Source: Colletes latitarsis (taxonomy: Eukaryota > Arthropoda > Insecta > Hymenoptera > Colletidae). Taken from it: a stretch of 64,000 bases of DNA. The notes under the pieces are model-generated. The model made no database searches and was not told where the DNA came from. It saw nothing but the letters and a program-made list of their open reading frames with translations. This document shows, in pieces, positions 45,834-58,365 of this stretch. The first letter of the stretch is position 1; every line of letters starts with the position of its first letter. The DNA lies in NCBI RefSeq assembly GCF_051014445.1, contig NC_135136.1, positions 27,608,001 through 27,672,000 of the forward strand, given 5' to 3'. Position numbers and translations under genes: made by a program.

Positions 45834-47253
45834 ACTACCTGTATTAATTTCAAATACGGCAGAAAAACAAAAAAAGTCACTTCACGAACTTTATGATAAG
45901 CCGAGTATTACTTTGACAATGTTGTAACTTTCAAGTAGTATTTAATTCACGATAGTTATTAAATACTTCGAAAAACTATCGATTCCTTTGAAGTAGCTCC
46001 AGAAGCTCTCAAATACTTACTCGAAAAACCAGTTTCGTTATTTTTTTAGGCATGTTTCGTATCACATTACTAATATATTAATTTACAGTAAGGGTGATTA
46101 ATTATAGTGTCACTCAATAATTCGGTAAAAGAAATGACATCAAAGTTCGGTGTTGCGTGGCTTTCCAAGAGAGCTATTCTGAAAAAGACGATATTGATTT
46201 GTAGTCGAATTCTTAATAAATATGTGGCACGCTTATGGCTGCACGATGGCGCTTTACGTTCTGAGTACTGGTCGACCGTAGGGGAACCCCCAAGTAAAGA
46301 TCGCCAGTCGATCACGGGGAATCCCCGTGTTTGTGTATTACTGTTGAAACAGTTTTATAAAACATCTCTTCTTCACTACCTTTGTAATTTCGCTGTATGG
46401 TTTATTAGATCTGAATAAATTACATTTTATATTACTATCGGACCACAAAATATTTTTAAAATCCTTATACCATATGCATATCAAGGTTCGTGTTATCATC
46501 CTAATTAAATAAAAATGCAAATAATTGTGATACAGGTTAGTAATTCGTAAATAAAGGAATATCGAAGTTGTTAAAGACGCGATAAAAGTCGTTCTTCGGC
46601 TTGTTTTTACGAGACAATGACATATTCTGCGTTCGCGAGCATCGGCACCGATATTGCGAGACATTTATCGTTTCATCCGTCGCAGGATTTCTGTAGAAAC
46701 ATCGCGGAATTAGTTTCCCGAACAATGACCCTCTGTTCCCGCAGCCGGAATGTTTCTCGACAGTGTTTTTCAGCGGAAGAAACCACCCAAGGGAATTCCG
46801 AGGGAACGCAATCCAACTCGATATTCTGGGTAACTCCCTTGCGGAAAATACCTACGGATATATTGGTTGCAGTAAGAGATATTAATTACTTCCAAAGAAA
46901 AACGCTAATCTGAACGGAATTCTAGTATTCCGAAAACTATAACAAACATAAAGTGAAAACAAACCGGACAAAATGAATGAATAGCTTTTGAATGGAATAA
47001 AAATATCGAAAGCAAAATGACTTATCAATTCGTACAACAGGTGGACTTTAGATTAAATAAACTATGGTTTCGGATGAAATTATTGAAAACGTTTTTCTTG
47101 GGCAAAGGGTGTATTTATGTATGAAATCGAGAAATGTAACACGTCGAATAGTATATTTTGTAAAACTGTGTGCTCGAAACTATAGATGATCCAGAATTTT
47201 TATTAATACTTAAATTTTGTGGGACAGAATCATACAGTATTGTAAGAAGTGTA
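45834..47253. other. Non-coding stretch, no gene seen
   Basis: Mostly AT-rich, with mixed composition at 46090-46340 and 46580-46860. A perfect 17-base palindrome, CACGGGGAATCCCCGTG, sits at 46313-46329. Frames up to 108 aa have no motif support. Confidence 0.5.
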
Positions 47254-48281
47254 CAGGGTATTCGGCCACCCCTAGGAAAAATTATAATGGAAGATTCTAG
47301 AGGCCAAAATAGAACGAAAATCAAGAATACAAATTTGTTGATGGAGGCTTCGTTACAAAGTTATTAACGTTTAAAATTCTGCCCGTACTGAATTTTTTTT
47401 TGAGAAAATGGTTAGGAACTTAGAGGTATGTCTATTTACCAAAAATGATTATAATTGACCACTGTAGCTAAAAATAATTTTTTTATAATGATTTGAAATT
47501 TTTCTTTTTCGTCGAAACATTTAGACACCAGTTCCCTTAAAAATTCGTTTTTCATTTTTAATAAATTTGTTTAACGCTCTATAGAAAAGTTGTCTAATAC
47601 TTTTTTCTAGGTATCTATGAGCTCTATTTCTGAAACAAATTTCATTGAAATATATTCAGTATCGTAGGAGTTATAGTCCTTTGAAAATTGGACCATTTTT
47701 ATTCGGGTTTTCTCACTTTACGGGGTGAAGGAACATCTTTTCGGATATTTTTGGAATTTTTACATATTCTGCATCAAAATACGCATTATTTGCCTTCTGA
47801 AATTTTAAAATCCTGCAATCGGTTCAGAAGTTATGACATTATAAAGATAGACATGAAATTTCAGAGTAGCATTTCTGACCTCACATTAGATTTTCAGTAA
47901 GGAATTTTTTTCTCGAAAATGCATAGGATTTCGGGAGTATGTGTAATGACCAAAAACGATTGTAATTGACCCACGCAACCGAGAGTAATTTTTTCAAAAC
48001 GATTTGAAATTTTTTTTTCGTCGAAGAATTTAGGCACCTACCCAAATTTTTTCACGAAAATGGGTAGGATTTCGAGGGTAAGTGTATTGACCAAAAACGA
48101 TTGTAATTGACCCACGCAACCGAGAGTAATTCTTTCAAAATGACTTGAAATTGTTTAATTTAATTTTTTAATAATTTTTTAACGAAGCCTCAATCAAGAA
48201 ATTGATATTCTTGATTTTCGTCTTATTTTGGACTATAACATCTCCCATTAAAATTTTTCCCAGGGGTGACTGAACACCCTG
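47254..48281. mobile_element. Family A foldback element, copy 11 (long form)
   Basis: The left end is CAGGGTATTCGGCCACCCC and the right end GGTGACTGAACACCCTG, flanked by TA. It has three modules and the long-form segment (GAGCTCTATTTCTG, GGTTCAGAAGTTATGACATT). It is not interrupted, so it is the best reference for the long form in this window. Confidence 0.8.
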
Positions 48282-50785
48282 TACATGTGTTTAGACTGGG
48301 GATGCGTTATCGTGAACGTCAATGGAAATATTTAGGTTTAGGTCGAAATGCGTTCGGGAGTCTGCTGTTTGAACATACGTAGCAAAAGTGGTCCTCCGTA
48401 TCGATGACCACATTTGTTTATAATATATAGATAGGAATCGAGAGGATTCGATTTTGACAGCAGAGAGACACTCTGCATCGAACTCTGGTCGAGAGTAGTC
48501 ACTTATGGTTTTTACGCTCACACTTTTATGTTCTTTTATGTTAAATTGTTATAGTAATATTAAGTAATATAGATTCAAGTTAAAAGTGTCCGAATATTTG
48601 AATCCGACTACACGCCTGTGATCATCCCTGACATTCTTACAAAGTATAGATCCAATTAAAATAAAAATAGTGAATAAAGAATAAATTAAAAGGAAAAAAT
48701 CAATAATAATAAAAATATAATACGGTTAAGAATAAGAATTAAATAAAACCAACTAAATGCGTCAATGTGTATTTCTAAAAATGATTAAAAAACCTGGACA
48801 TCAAATTACCTATAAATTGATTTAAAACTAATACTTTATCCTGTAAACTACTATTTGTAGTATTATCACTACTCCAACGGGACGAATCGCTGGTTATAAG
48901 GATTAAAGGAACCTTTGGTTAAACATTTATCGAATTTATACCATATCGATCAATAAAAGGGTAAATAAATGGCATAAACTAGCCTACGCGAACGTTTTAA
49001 CACGTTATTGTAAAAATAAAGAAAAAATTTAATTTTGAATAAATTTTCTATTGATGACTTGCAAATATAAATACATCCAGTTTTCTTAATATTAATAAGA
49101 AATTTTGCCAATCTGGTATCAAAGACCACCACGTTCCCAAATCAGTATTCAATTTCGCTATTAAAACAACAATAAAAGTAAATCGAGATATGTACATTTT
49201 TTGAATAAGCTGTAAACCCTGAAAATTCGACGGGCTATTAACCATTTAAGATTTACGATATTCCTACCGCAATGCGCGCAAATAACAGTAAACCCTTGCA
49301 CGTATAATTTTCAAGCTTTATTATCGGGCTGAAACACCGACGGAGTTACGAGAAATTCGAAGTATAGTCGAATGACCCACTTTATTGTTCTGTGTCACGT
49401 AAGGGAAGCGAAATATGGACTCTTTTAAGGCCGCCGCGTGACGGTGTAATAGTGAACGTTGCGAATTCATGACAGGTGTTCTTGTTTTAGAATCACTTAC
49501 GTCGCTTACGTGTTCCATGGAACGGTAACCCCGTTTTTTTCAGTTAGAGGAGTGAACTCAATTACCTGAAACAGAAAAATGATTGATTCGTCAGAAACGG
49601 GACATCGTTTTACTTCCAACGGAATAAAAAATAGATACATAAAAAGTAAGCAACGACTAAAATAGAGGAGTAGATATAGAGTTTGCTTGATAAATAAAAT
49701 AAAATAAGAAAACGTGCTTAATTAGTCACTGACTAGTTCTCTTTCAAGTTCCCAGTTTTTTTATAACACCCAAATATTAACCAAAACTATAAATATAATA
49801 AATAAAATTATACATTAATCATTCTCTAACGAATAAATTTTAAAAACTTTATAGAAACTCGCGCGAAACTTTAGAAAGGGTTCGTAAATCTAATTAATTA
49901 AATACAATAATGCGGGACCAATCGTCAATATTCTGGGGAAATGTACTCCTCGAGATCGTAATCCGGGCGATGACAGAACTTTTAAGGCTAAAAGCCACGT
50001 TCCCGCGTCCGGACAGGACTCATTCTTATTCCAGCAAAAAGTTTCGACCAGCCGCAAACTGGTCAATTGCTCGTAGAAGTTAGGAGAGAATAATTAAAAG
50101 ATTCAACAGGGCCATCGTCCGGGACGTCGAAAAGTACGCCGAGTAACTTCGTGTTGGGCGTGTTTGTTAAATATTCATAAGGTTTTTCTCGAGTTGACGT
50201 TTCAACATCGCAAACGACCTGTCGTTTTTGCAATTGAAACTTTATCGCTCTCGTGAACTATGCGCCCCTGTCTTCAAACTAAAATCCCCGTAAAAATATC
50301 GACGATGGCAATAATTCACTTTTCCCGTTTTTACGCGTCAACGTTTCGCATAAAATTTCTATCTCTTCTTTTCGAACGTCGCGAGTCGATTTTATATCCC
50401 CCGACCGGGATAACTGCATCAATTTCGTTTATCTGGCGACGAAATGCGCATCCCGTTGATCAATTATTTATGCCGGAATGGTCGTGGAAATACATTTCAC
50501 GTTAAAATGAATAATTAACCGACAATAAATTATTCCGCTTTCTTCGGTACTTTCGATTCTACTGCGTTTACAAAATATATTCCCACATTAATTCTGTTAC
50601 AATTTTAATCTTTGAACTGAGTTTCTAAAAAGATAAATTTATATGTAGTAAGAAAAACAATTAATACTTTATTATACTTTTCTGCGTAACTAAGACACTG
50701 TTTACAATTGGATAAATTGAAAGCAACGATACAAATGAAATAGATCGGATAAAAATTATGAAGTCTGGTTGGGATATTTTACCCC
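48282..50785. other. Non-coding stretch, no gene seen
   Basis: AT-rich, with CpG-richer patches at about 48290-48520, 49320-49560 and 49900-50510. Frames of 60-81 aa lack motifs. I see no repeat that matches elsewhere in the window. Confidence 0.5.
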
Positions 50786-53191
50786 TGTTAAGCGTCGTTG
50801 AGGTGACGGGTTGTAAGGCTGTTGACGCTTGCTTAGTGAATCCATGAACACACTAAACTATCATCGTGTGCCCCCATACCTGAAGAGGATTGTCGGGTCC
50901 TACCTAAGCGACAGGTGGATCAGTTGCACCGGCCGGGACGGAATTATAATACGGAGGGGAGTCGTACGCGGTGTTCCGCAGAGGTCAGGTCTGGGACTCC
51001 TGCTACGGAACATAGAGTACGACTCGGTACTGCGGGCCCCTCTACCCGCTGACGTAGCGCTGTCGTGTTATACCGATGACACGCTGATGCTCGTTAGCGG
51101 GACAGACTGGAGAGGGACAGCGCGGGCCGCAGAGGTGGCGCGGTGGTCACCGTTGTCACCGAAACCCGTAGGCTGGGCCTTGAGGTGGCTCCCCAGGTAT
51201 AGCCGACCATATCGATCGCTTGGCTCCCTGAGCGGAGAAGGCGGCCTAAAGCGGCAGCCGCCTTCTCCCGAATATTGGGGAGGCCCGATGTTCGAGTCCG
51301 CTGCCTCTACGTGGAGATGACGCGTTCAATTGCCCTCTACGGGACCCCGGACCTGGTGGCCAGTCGGCGCATCACAGAGATGCTGCGCCGCGTCAACCGT
51401 CGGCTGGCCATCCGGGTTATTAGAGGGTATCGCACAATCTCCCATGAGGCGGCGACTAGTCTGGCGTATCTCCCACTCCTGGAGCTCCTAGCTTGGAGAA
51501 ATCAGCTGGTTTTCCGACACTCCAGGGAGCTCCAGGAGGCTGGGAGACCGCCAAAGGTGAGGAGGCAAGCGGTCGAAGCGATGGGGGCCATGCCCCGCAA
51601 CGGACCGTCTTGTTCGTGTGGTTCCGTCAGCTAATTCAAGGTGGCGGAGCCGTACAACGATCCGTTGGTGCAGTCCTGCCACACTGGCAACAGTGGCAGG
51701 ACAAACTGAGTAGGCTGTCCTACAGGATGACGTAAGTATTCACCAGGCATGATTGCTTCGGTAAGTACCTGTGTCGAATCAGGAAGGAGGCGATGACGGT
51801 GTACCACCATTGTGGTGATACCCAGGACACGGCGCAGCACACGCTGGAAGTCTGCCCAGCGCGGGCAGATGAGTGGCGTGTTCTGGAGCAGGAAGTTGGT
51901 CGGAACCTCTCATTGGCCACCATAGTGAGTAAACTGGTGGTCAGCGAGAGGGTATGACAAGTGGTGGCCTCCTTTTGCGAGGTAGTCATATCGCAGAAGG
52001 AGACCGCCGAACGAGGGCGCGAGCGGGCCCCGCATCTCGCTTGAAGAGGGAGGGTTCGGAGGGGGCCTAGGGCGAGGCGATCCTCGTTTCCTGACCCATA
52101 GCCCCGAGGACCACGTGTTTCCCACCCTTTCCCCTTCCTTAATCCTTCTCCTCCCCCTTTCTTATTCTTGGGTGGACCTCCAAGACGTGGAGTGGCCCGT
52201 CAGCACTCTCTTCCGGCCACCACATCGGTGCCTGAAGAGGTGTCGGGCTGCCTCTGAGGGTTACAGGTGCTTGGTGCAAGGAGCCGCGGGCGTTGGATGA
52301 CCTGGCATCGGCAGCGGAGGAATCAGGGGGGTACAATACGCTCGTCCTTCCCCCTGGGATGAACCTCGACAGACATGGCGTGGCGGGGGACTCTATGATG
52401 CCTCAGAGTTTCCGGTCCCCCGCCGCAACGCCGGAGAACGGTCACCGTGGGGTTTTAGCCGGTAAGAGTCCAGCACTACCCTTCCCCCCCCCCCCCCTAT
52501 TTAGGGGCCTTGGGGTGTCCATGAGGATTTCACCACGTAAAAAAAAACAAACAAAAAAAAAAGTGAATCCACGAACAAATTAATAGTGTGATGTGAATAT
52601 GGACGTTTAGAGAATGCTTGAGATGAGGTCTGTACTGGTAGGAGTTGCTGGAATATATTGAATCCACAACGCGAGATTAAGAACAATATTTTACTAGAGA
52701 GACTTGTAGGTCTATTGAATCGTAACGGCAAGTTCCGCACGTTAGTACAAACTTCAGAGATCTGCCTTGAGGCTAAAAATGCGTGGAGTTTATATATTTG
52801 AAAGTGAGAAATATTAGTTGCAATGGTCGGCGGACGGAATGAGTAAGCGGGTACAGGAGACTAGAAAGGCTAGAATTTGGAAGCTATGACTAGGTAGGAT
52901 GTTTGTGTAAGGATGATTCTACCGCGGTATCTATGTTAACTACGAGTTAGTCATATAACAAGTAACTGGTTTGTTCGGACAGCGCAGGGGATGAGTTTTC
53001 CCGGGGTCGTGGAAAATTCTGTAGAAAAAAGTCTCTCGACTACGCCCATACGGCGGAAATTTCCGCTGAGGTAGAAAAAGATGCATGATTTTCATCTTAA
53101 GACGCAACATAGATGGCTATAGAATTTTTCTTTGCGCTGGGGCCGAAATTACGATATGGGCCTTGACGTTGGAATACGTTGCGACGCAACA
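50786..53191. mobile_element. LTR-like sequence hosting an R1-clade insertion
   Basis: The outer ends are TGTTAAGCGTCG (50786) and GCGACGCAACA (53191), with TG...CA tips and near inverted termini. The flanks ACCCC and ACTCC differ by one base, as expected of a decayed 5-bp duplication. Without the R1-clade insertion the unit is about 680 bp, in the size range of an LTR. No other copy is present, so the call rests on the ends alone. Confidence 0.4.
50851..52561 (+). pseudogene. R1-clade non-LTR retrotransposon, 5'-truncated
   Basis: Three reading-frame blocks carry the last part of an R1-type ORF2. Bases 50853-51150: NYHRVPPYLKRIVGSYLSDR, then GVVRGVPQRSGLGLLLRNIE and CYTDDTLMLVSG (reverse-transcriptase blocks; the usual GVPQGS has become GVPQRS and the active site reads YTDD). 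Bases 51300-51630: RSIALYGTPDLVASRR, RRLAIRVIRGYRTISHEAA. Bases 51748-52044: KEAMTVYHHCGDTQDTAQHT then LEVCPA, the C-terminal zinc-finger-like region with its first Cys replaced by Tyr. A TGA interrupts this block before the stop at 52042. A GC-rich 3' untranslated region follows, with a run of 14 C (52484-52497) and an A-rich tail (about 52541-52561). The 16-base flanks 50835-50850 and 52562-52577 (AGTGAATCCATGAACA against AGTGAATCCACGAACA) are the target duplication. Dead by truncation and frameshift. Confidence 0.88.
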
Positions 53192-53870
53192 ACTCCAATC
53201 ATTTTGTTAACCAGACTTTGACTTATACGAGTTTTATTTATTTCGTACATTGAAAAATTCTCTCGATGGCAAATTGTACGAAAACAGCGAAGAAATAAAT
53301 ATATACGTATCTAGATTTTGTAGTAAATAAAGCGATACTAATATTAAGTTACAAATAATAGTAAAACATATTTTTATACCTTATTGCTTCGCTTATATTA
53401 AATATATTATTGCAAATTAGGTTGTATTACTACAATGAGGAATAATTATAGATACAGTAATGATTCTTAAACTGAACATCGGATTCCCCCAATTGAAGGA
53501 CAGCGTTGAGCGTGCGGTTTACAATGTTTGCACCGCTGTAGCTCTTCCTGCACATCTGATGATATGCAAGTTATTGAGTTTGTTGTGGACTATAACTGCG
53601 TGGACTCTCTCTCGTTCGTTGTGCGATGTGTCGTCGTGTTGTTCGTACAAGTGTAATTGTCTGTCTTTGTACGTCAAGTGTCGCGTCTTATATGCTAGTG
53701 TAAGAAGCCAGCCGCAACCAATCAGATCCTTTTTCGTTCAGGTGCGCTGGTACTTCTTGCATTTCGCGCTCGCAAGGGTGAACCGTACGTCTCAGCTATT
53801 GGGAAAAAACCCTGGCCCGACGGTCAGAACCAGGTCGAGTGGGCCCTTTATGACGGCTATTGTGATATTT
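53192..53870. other. Non-coding stretch, no gene seen
   Basis: AT-rich to about 53460, then mixed composition. The 140-aa frame at 53460-53882 is rich in Cys and Leu but has no family resemblance, and it ends within the hairpin below; I do not accept it. Confidence 0.45.
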
Positions 53871-53927
53871 CGTTTACATTAGCACTAAAGCCATTTACGC
53901 TAATGGCTTGTAGTGTTAATGTAAACG
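53871..53927. repeat. 57-base hairpin with 25-26-base arms
   Basis: The arms are CGTTTACATTAGCACTAA then AGCCATT, and AATGGCT then TGTAGTGTTAATGTAAACG. They pair with about two irregularities around a 6-base loop (TACGCT). It could be a micro-inverted repeat, a remnant of a very small MITE or a pre-microRNA-sized hairpin. Confidence 0.55.
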
Positions 53928-55240
53928 CCGAATTGCTGTTGTAAATGGAACGACATGTTTCGCGACGCGACAGACAGACAGAAATGTTCAATTTACGAAT
54001 CACATTGTTCATTTTAAGAATCATTACTATACAAGTGGAAACAGGGCCTGTTGGAACGAAATATCAAAAATATTTCAGATCAAAATGGGTTAACCATCCT
54101 ATCAAGTATAATTGTAAATCGTTAACTAAGTTTGTGAAGTACTTCCTGCAGTTCAACCATGCGGCGCTGTTGTAGCGCGAAAAGAATATGTGTCTCCATG
54201 CGGTCATTTTGTGTTATATATTATTGTATATTATGTTTAATCATAATGTTTAAGGATTCTATAATACAATACATTTTATCAGCATAAATGCCTTCTAATG
54301 TTAGTTACATACCCATAACAATTTGTTTTATTATTAATACCCAAGAAATCTCCGATACCTTGTTTTCTACCGACTTTAAGAACCACTGTCGCAGAACTTT
54401 AAAATAAAGAAACCATGCTTACCGGGCGTAGAATTTCACGCAATAACAATACAAGATTACGCAATACAGTACATTATCTAAAAATGTCTGTTACGTGTAC
54501 GTTCGTCCCGTGAACGCGCACACGTGCACGCCTATGCAGATACAGCGAACAGTGGCGTACGATGTCTCTCGCGATACGCTCGAGTCTCAACAATTTCCCA
54601 CGAGAAGTTTCGTAGAAGCACGCGCGATTATCCGGGCTGTTCGCTCCGATTGTAGTAAGCATATGGAGATACACCTATGTACGTGCGCCCATAACCCGTC
54701 ATACTACAGTTATGGGTTACGCTGGAAGAGAAGACGGAGTCAGAGGGGAAGCATTAAGTTTATGCCTCGCGCAGAATTACCTAGTTTAACACGTTGGTAA
54801 CCCGGATAGACGTTGCCGCAGGGCTCGCAATGACAGCAACTTTCGTGATGGTAACAGTTTATCGCGGCGGCAATATTTTCTATACAAGGTATCTCCGAAT
54901 TAAACGATCGAATCGTGACGAAAGACCCTACGAGCAAAAGTAAAATAAAAATCTAGAAACATTAATCCAACACGACTTCAGATGTAATAAAATTAGAAAA
55001 AAAAAAAATTAAACACCAACATTTGGCGCTGTGATTTGTAAAGAGTGCGATTCTATATGGAAACGTAAGTGGAAAATATAAAATAAATTTTTTTCCTTAA
55101 ATATTCTCCGGAGCACGCATGCACTTAATTAGGTTGTGGATGAACGGATCGCAATAAAGATCATTATATACTTTTTCGTTTCTGTAGTTGGTGCAATGTC
55201 ATTATCTGTTGCTTTGCTGTGATATTATCTTTCGGTTTTG
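53928..55240. other. Non-coding stretch, no gene seen
   Basis: AT-rich to 54450, then a CpG-richer patch (54480-54900) with overlapping frames of 65-101 aa on both strands. No motif, RNA gene or repeat is recognised. Confidence 0.5.
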
Positions 55241-55255
55241 ACTACCAGTTTCCAA

Positions 55256-55399
55256 CAGTTTGATATAATGATAAGATACTGTAATCGACAATATGTAGAC
55301 ATGCTTCTTGCATCGGGTGCGTGTCGTGGTAATGCATCTGCTGCAGCTCGTGCAGTGCACGATATCCAAGGAATCAACATTACGTATGATATTAATGCT
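55256..55399 (+). pseudogene. Helix-turn-helix transposon scrap (DUF4817-like)
   Basis: The frame IMIRYCNRQYVDMLLASGAC, then RGNASAAARAVHDIQ, resembles the N-terminal helix-turn-helix region that I know as DUF4817 in insect transposase-like proteins (general pattern Y-x5-DM-x2-Y/L-G-x2-x-GNA-x2-A). The usual Pro/Arg-rich continuation is absent and the frame stops soon after. No terminal repeats are visible nearby. It is a small coding scrap of a DNA transposon. Confidence 0.5.
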
Positions 55400-55452
55400 A
55401 TTTGTAAACGACATATGGCCTATATCAAGATCCATTCGACCGTGACATAATT

Positions 55453-56661
55453 AAGTGCTGACGTATCCTGTGAATATTCAAAACCAGGCGATGAAAAAAT
55501 TTTACCATATATTTTCGACTTATTTTTTTATGTATGCACCATCAATAGTGGGACACTAATCTCCAATAGTTACGTATAATATTTGAAATTGTCAAATTAG
55601 ACTTATAGATTACACACAATAATATTTGTATTTTCCTATTCTATTTGATTAATACGTTATAACTTAAATATCGTATCCATATGTAAAATTAATATTGTGG
55701 GTTTCAGGAATAGCCTGTTACTAAGTTTGATCCTAATCTCACATTGTTAGACTTCCAAGGATTTTTCGTCAATCTTTCGAAGCGACTGCCAAGAAGAATA
55801 TGCAACTCCTCAGATAAAGCTTTTCAGTTAAAATTAGATCCTATCTATAACTCGACGGTTGTTCGTATCGATTTACACAAGCTATACAATCAGTGACACA
55901 ATGTTTCATGAACTGAGGAGGGTTGTCAACCCGGGCCCGACTATCGATTCGATACAACTATATACAACTATTTCCTTTATAATTTACTTTGTTATTTCCC
56001 TACCAAATGGTGCCATATTCGTAATTATACCAACAATTATCAAACAGCAATGTGTTAATAGATTAAATCGATGATTGCCGAACTCCCGGTAGAACGTGCG
56101 CGCAAATGTATATTATATTTCAGTGCATAAATTGGTTGCGTTTCGATGTACGCGTGTACACGTACACAGAAAGTGCATGTGGGAATAGAGATACGTACTT
56201 GGTTCTGTTTCCCGAGGGAAATTTTCACGGTAGTCAGCGTAAACTCTATGCTCTATGATCGTTCTCTGGTGGAGTAACCATTGACGTTTAATATAGGAGC
56301 TGGGTAGAGGACGTTAAAGTCGTCATCGGTCGCGAAATGATGTTTTGAACTTTCGTTTTGAATCGAGATACAATTACGAGGTTTATATGTAACGGTACGA
56401 TCCTTTTGCAAAAATAGTATCAGGCGCATAATTACTTTTGAAGGCAGTTCTGATTGGAAGGAACTCTAGAAGCATTTGAGATTTCAGTTTGCAGGGATCA
56501 AATACACGCAACTTTGGAGTATTGAGACAATATAGACGACTTCAGGTTCCTAGAACTTAATTGTATATGTAGGTGACTTCGATTCACTAGGATCCAATAT
56601 GGATCATTTCAAATGAGTGGGATACAATACAGATGATTTTCTTCTAGTTGGATTTAATATA
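55453..56661. other. Non-coding stretch, no gene seen
   Basis: AT-rich to about 55850 and mixed after that. Bases 56460-56650 are built from loose repeats of GGAT/CAATA-type phrases (AGGATCCAATATGGATC, GGGATACAATACAGATG). No coding gene is supported. Confidence 0.5.
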
Positions 56662-58306
56662 CGGGATGTTCGGTCACCCCTGGGAAAAATTTTAATGGGA
56701 GATTCTAGAAGCCAAAATAAGACGAAAATCAAGCATAGCAATTTGTTGATTGAGGCTTCGTTAAAAAGTTATTAACGTTTAAAGTTCCGCCTGTAGAACG
56801 GCGTTGTAGCTGCGTGCAAACGATAGTAGCTCTCACTACAGACGAGGCATACGAGTAGACCTTACATCCAATGTAATTTTTCGGTCCATTTTTATGGGGC
56901 TCTAGAACTCATTATCATTGGAATCATTGAAATCTGTCAATCCGTTCAGAAATTATGATTTTTCAAACATATACGTGAAATTTCAGGGTAATATTCCTAA
57001 CCTCACATTATATTTTCGGAAAAGAATTTTTGTATTTACTAAAAATGATTGTAATTAATCCCTGCAACCAAAAATAATTTTTCCAGAATGATTTAAAATT
57101 TTTTAATTTTATCGAAAAATTTGTCTACCTACTCGAATTTTGTTCTCGAAAATGCGTAGGATTTCTATTGTTAATAGGATAGCAAATAGGTGATGCACAG
57201 TGATCGAAAGTGTAGCCACAGATAACCAAAAGAATAAAACTTTATTATAAATAGGAGAAATACATTTCGGTCTGCAACAGTCGCGTCTGCACGAAAACTC
57301 ACAGCGATTTGACGAACGCACGGCGCGGTGCTCGTCTAAAGAACAGTTTGAGTAATAATCGGCGATCACCGAAACAGAAAAGGGTGATTGCACGCCGCGT
57401 GCAAAGCCAAACCGTTAACGGATTCCGTCTCTCAATATAATACGAACGGTTTCCTATGACAACAATCTGAAATTTTTAATTTTGCCGAAAAATTTCAATA
57501 CCTATTCGAATTTTTTTCTCGAAAGTGAGTAGGATTTCGGGGGTATGTCTATTCACCAAAAATGATTGTAATTGACCCTCGCAACTGAAAATAATTTTTC
57601 CAGAATAATTTGAAACTTTTCAATTTCACCGAAAAATTTAGGCACCTATCCCCTGTCAATTTTTCTTAAAAATTAGTTTTTGATTTTTAGTAATCTTGTT
57701 TGACGCCCTACAGAAAAGTTGTCTAATACTTTTTTGTAGATATTCATGAGCTCTACTTCAGAAAAAAGTTTCATTGAAATATATTCACTATTGCAGGAGT
57801 TATAGTTGTTTGAAAATTCGACCACTTTTATGGGGGTTTTCACACTTTACGAGGTCAAGGATCAAGTTTTCCAATATTTTTAGAATTTCTACGTATTCTT
57901 CACTAAAATACGCGTTGTTTGTATTTTGAAAAATTAATATCCTTCAATCCGTTCAGAAGTTATGATGTTTTAAAGATACGTATGAAATATCAGGGCAACA
58001 TTTTTAACCTCACATTATATTTTCGGAAAAGAATTTTTTTCTCGAAAGTGCGTTGGATTTTGAGGGTATGTCTATTCACCAAAAATGGTTGTAATTGACC
58101 ACCGCAACCACAAATAATTTTTCCGTGAATGATTTGAAATTTTTTAATTTAATTTTTTAATAACTTTTTCAGAAAGGGCGAAACTTTAAACGTTAATAAC
58201 TTTTTAACAAAGCCTCAATCAAGAAATTGATATTCTTGATTTTCGTCTTATTTTGGCCTCTAGAATCTCCCATTAAAATTTTTCCCAGGGGTGGCCGAAC
58301 ACCCTG
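56662..58306. mobile_element. Family A foldback element, copy 12, with nested insertions
   Basis: The left end is CGGGATGTTCGGTCACCCC and the right end GGTGGCCGAACACCCTG. It is a long form with several modules and two copies of the CCGTTCAGAA(A/G)TTATGAT segment (about 56940 and 57950). A foreign patch of about 80 bases lies near 56790-56870, and a 296-bp LTR-like unit sits at 57169-57464. It is the longest family A copy in the window. Confidence 0.75.
57169..57464 (-). mobile_element. LTR-like insertion, 296 bp, minus sense
   Basis: On the minus strand it begins TGTTGTCATAGGAAACCG and ends TGCTATCCTATTAACA, giving TGTT...AACA tips. It carries an AATAAA (on the minus strand, near 57237) in the right half, where an LTR poly(A) signal would lie. 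I do not see a clean target duplication, and the host module is not perfectly restored by its removal, so a small deletion probably accompanied it. Confidence 0.45.
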
Positions 58307-58365
58307 TATAATAGACGATTGCAAGATACATACAATGTAGTCATGTTTTGATTATACTGTTGTTA

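Noticed and set aside
53460..53882. 140-aa frame rich in Leu and Cys
   Set aside because: It has no recognisable motif, its end lies inside a non-coding hairpin, and there are no splice or promoter signals I would trust.
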